Assembly (NCBI GenBank): GCA_009785605.1
Contig: WQVY01000015.1
Span: 1-43,158 of the forward strand
Source of the DNA: Defluviitaleaceae bacterium
GTDB lineage: Bacteria; Bacillota; Clostridia; Lachnospirales; WQUN01
Length of the DNA: 43,158 nucleotides
Direction: 5' to 3'
Shown: in pieces, positions 41,466 to 43,158 of the stretch
Layout of the letters: the number at the start of each line of letters is the position of its first letter
Position numbering within the stretch: position 1 is the stretch's first letter
Position numbers and translations under genes: made by a program
Notes under the pieces: model-generated
What the model was told of the DNA's origin: nothing
The model's database searches: none
What the model saw: only the letters and a program-made list of their open reading frames with translations

Positions 41466-43139
41466 TTAATGCAACTTCTCCATCAAAGCCCCGCCCTTGC
41501 CAACAGCTAAATAATAGGCCAAAACAGCCAATAGCCCGGTAATCCCAAACAGTCCAAGAAACGCCACAAGCGGGCCAGCAAACGATGTCATAAACCAACC
41601 CAGCATACCAATACCAGCAGCTACACCCCAGCTACCAAACATCAAGATGATGATATTGAGGTTTTGCTTAACGGCGGCTTGTTCGTTGTCCCATGTAAGT
41701 TTTGGCCTTACAAGGTCAATATATAGCCCTAGATAGTTGACAAACAACATCCCCGGTACAGCAACAAGCGTCCCGGTAACAAACAGCCATAACGGCGCAG
41801 CAAAAACCACCTGCAGCGGCACAACAATAAACAACAATGCCGGGACCAAAAGCACAATCCCGCTTACAGCCTTAGCATTGAGCTGGGTAGGGTAGGGGAC
41901 AGGCAGGTACTTCATGATAAAAATGTTGCGCCCTTCGCGTGAGATAGCAGTGCCAGCAACCGTAATCATCCCCCCTACAAAAAAGCCCACAGCACACATG
42001 ATAACCATCACCATGGCAGACACACGGGGGTTGCTAAAATTAATCAAGTAAAGCAACTCGTCAAACTCGCCGCTTCTCATAAGCGGGACAAGGGACGCAA
42101 GTAGAATAATAGGCATAATAAACGCCACAAGTACGCAGTTCATAAACACGGTAGGGCTGCGGAACACAAGTTTTAACTCCTTAACCAAGTAAGAGTAAAA
42201 CTTCCCACGACCCTGGGAGCTGGCAGCAATATCTTCGACTGTCATCTTCTTAGTAGGCGCGCCAGACTCCGAAAGCCCAATAACACCGGCAAAGTACAGC
42301 CTACCAGCCAACCAGAAAAATATCACAACAGCCACTACAGCAACTGCGATGTTTATGAGCTGGTTGTGAAGCGCACCCCCAAAGATAGCCGTTGCCCCAA
42401 AAGCCTGTGCAGCAAAACCGTTCCCTATAAACAAGGTGTTAAGTGTTGTAAGTGCTACCGGCTCGCCCATTACTGCATCCAACAGCAGTTCCTGGTCAAT
42501 GGCAAATGCCTGGTTAGAGTACATAGAAAAACCTACAGCTATAGCAATTGCCAATATCCCAACAATAAGCGTATACCTATCTGGGTTGCGCCCAAGGCGG
42601 GTAACCCTCATAAGTAACATCACAAGCACCGTAGAATACACCATAGGCAATATAGGCAAAGTAATAAAAGTGATAACTGTGCTAAAAGAAAGCACACCCA
42701 GCGGTACATAGCTCCTAAGCGCCGCAAACATTACCACCATAAGGCCAAGCGCAACAATATACTCAAACGCCAGCGCCACCGCAAACTTAGCACCAATAAC
42801 CTGCTGGGGCCTTGCCGGAAGTGGTAATAAAAACTCTACGTCCTTAGCAAAATAAAACAGCGCAGGTGCCGCCATAAAAGAGAAGACAAAAATAATAATA
42901 GAGCCAATATTAAGCGCAAGCCCAACAGCAACAGGCAACTGTCCAATGACATAAAACAGCGAAAATATCTGCCCCATTGTATGATAAATTGCAAACATAA
43001 TAGGGAAAAAGCAAAGCGCCGCAATTAGCCAAACCGCCATCCCGGCCCATTTGTTCTCCTTACCTTTGATTTTAATACTCATGGATGAGCCTATGATGGT
43101 TTTCATAAAAACCCCTGTAAGTGTCCACCATTTACGCAT
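41466..43139 (-). CDS. ABC-2-type transporter permease
   Basis: A 557-residue membrane protein with about 12 helices and no ATPase motif. The arrangement matches large ABC-2-type exporters of Bacillota that are encoded next to a separate ATPase: FVFSFMAAPALFYFAKDVEFLLPLPARPQQVIGAKF, then YSYLVKELKLVFRSPTVFMNC and SREGRNIFIMKYLPVPYPTQLNAK. The ATG at 43139 follows GGAGGTGA 7 bases upstream, immediately at the window edge, so the ATPase is probably the next gene to the right (unseen). Substrate unknown. It is followed by spoVB. Confidence 0.85.
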   Translation of the reverse strand: MRKWWTLTGVFMKTIIGSSMSIKIKGKENKWAGMAVWLIAALCFFPIMFAIYHTMGQIFSLFYVIGQLPVAVGLALNIGSIIIFVFSFMAAPALFYFAKDVEFLLPLPARPQQVIGAKFAVALAFEYIVALGLMVVMFAALRSYVPLGVLSFSTVITFITLPILPMVYSTVLVMLLMRVTRLGRNPDRYTLIVGILAIAIAVGFSMYSNQAFAIDQELLLDAVMGEPVALTTLNTLFIGNGFAAQAFGATAIFGGALHNQLINIAVAVVAVVIFFWLAGRLYFAGVIGLSESGAPTKKMTVEDIAASSQGRGKFYSYLVKELKLVFRSPTVFMNCVLVAFIMPIILLASLVPLMRSGEFDELLYLINFSNPRVSAMVMVIMCAVGFFVGGMITVAGTAISREGRNIFIMKYLPVPYPTQLNAKAVSGIVLLVPALLFIVVPLQVVFAAPLWLFVTGTLVAVPGMLFVNYLGLYIDLVRPKLTWDNEQAAVKQNLNIIILMFGSWGVAAGIGMLGWFMTSFAGPLVAFLGLFGITGLLAVLAYYLAVGKGGALMEKLH

Positions 43140-43158
43140 TGGCAGTCACCTCCATGAA

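Overview
The window is about 43 kb from a spore-forming, low-to-mid G+C member of the Bacillota, most likely a Clostridia-type anaerobe. The evidence is spoIVA, a SpoIIIE/FtsK translocase, a SpoVB-like flippase, the conserved order ftsK-rimO-pgsA-cinA-recA, strong AGGAGG-type ribosome binding sites, and radical SAM, ferredoxin-type and URO-D-type proteins. Coding sequences favour ATA and CTA codons. No rRNA genes, CRISPR arrays, complete insertion sequences or prophage were seen. The genus cannot be decided from the sequence alone.

Layout. (a) 1-2970: an AT-rich unknown gene, a spore-photoproduct-lyase-like radical SAM protein and an MscS channel. (b) 3069-4153: a MerR regulator behind a textbook MerR-type promoter (19-bp spacer holding a palindrome). 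(c) 4235-7422: rnz, an ECF sigma factor, its zinc-finger anti-sigma factor and tsaD, all rightward. (d) 7428-14460, leftward: AAA ATPase, purN (frameshifted), GNAT acetyltransferase (broken), mfd, then a secreted/anchored protein gene duplicated in tandem. The duplication carried the last codons of mfd with it, and the distal copy is now a pseudogene. (e) 14563-24649: a 70-residue orphan gene, then a leftward housekeeping run ftsK-rimO-pgsA-cinA-recA-prs-pth-aldo/keto reductase with touching or overlapping genes. (f) 24904-27774: XRE regulator, two strong hairpins, tRNA-Tyr, spoIVA and a RelB/YafQ-type toxin-antitoxin pair. (g) 28079-37462: a glycan locus. It has three glycoside hydrolases (GH2, an agarase-like clan GH-A enzyme, a GH43/GH117-like propeller), then a B12-type radical SAM gene on the opposite strand, then a URO-D-like protein and a Gfo/Idh/MocA oxidoreductase with their own promoter/operator and terminator. 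(h) 37663-39659: an AT-rich islet with a DUF4143-type ATPase carrying a small in-frame palindromic insertion, and a membrane protein of unknown function. (i) 39822-43139: SpoVB-like flippase and an ABC-2-type permease, leftward.

How the genes work together. The sigma/anti-sigma pair is a typical envelope-stress module embedded among tRNA-maturation genes (rnz, tsaD). The glycan locus looks dedicated to an unusual, probably galactan-like, polymer. Its most speculative feature is a URO-D-superfamily protein (a family that includes cobalamin-dependent methyltransferases) paired with a sugar-type dehydrogenase. That pairing could mean processing of methylated or otherwise modified sugars, but no corrinoid protein or transporter lies in the window. 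Gene decay is concentrated at 7.4-13.6 kb (one pseudogene from a 103-bp deletion, one frameshift in an A-run, one deleted/frameshifted GNAT). It is either real degeneration or, for the purN indel, possibly a sequencing error.
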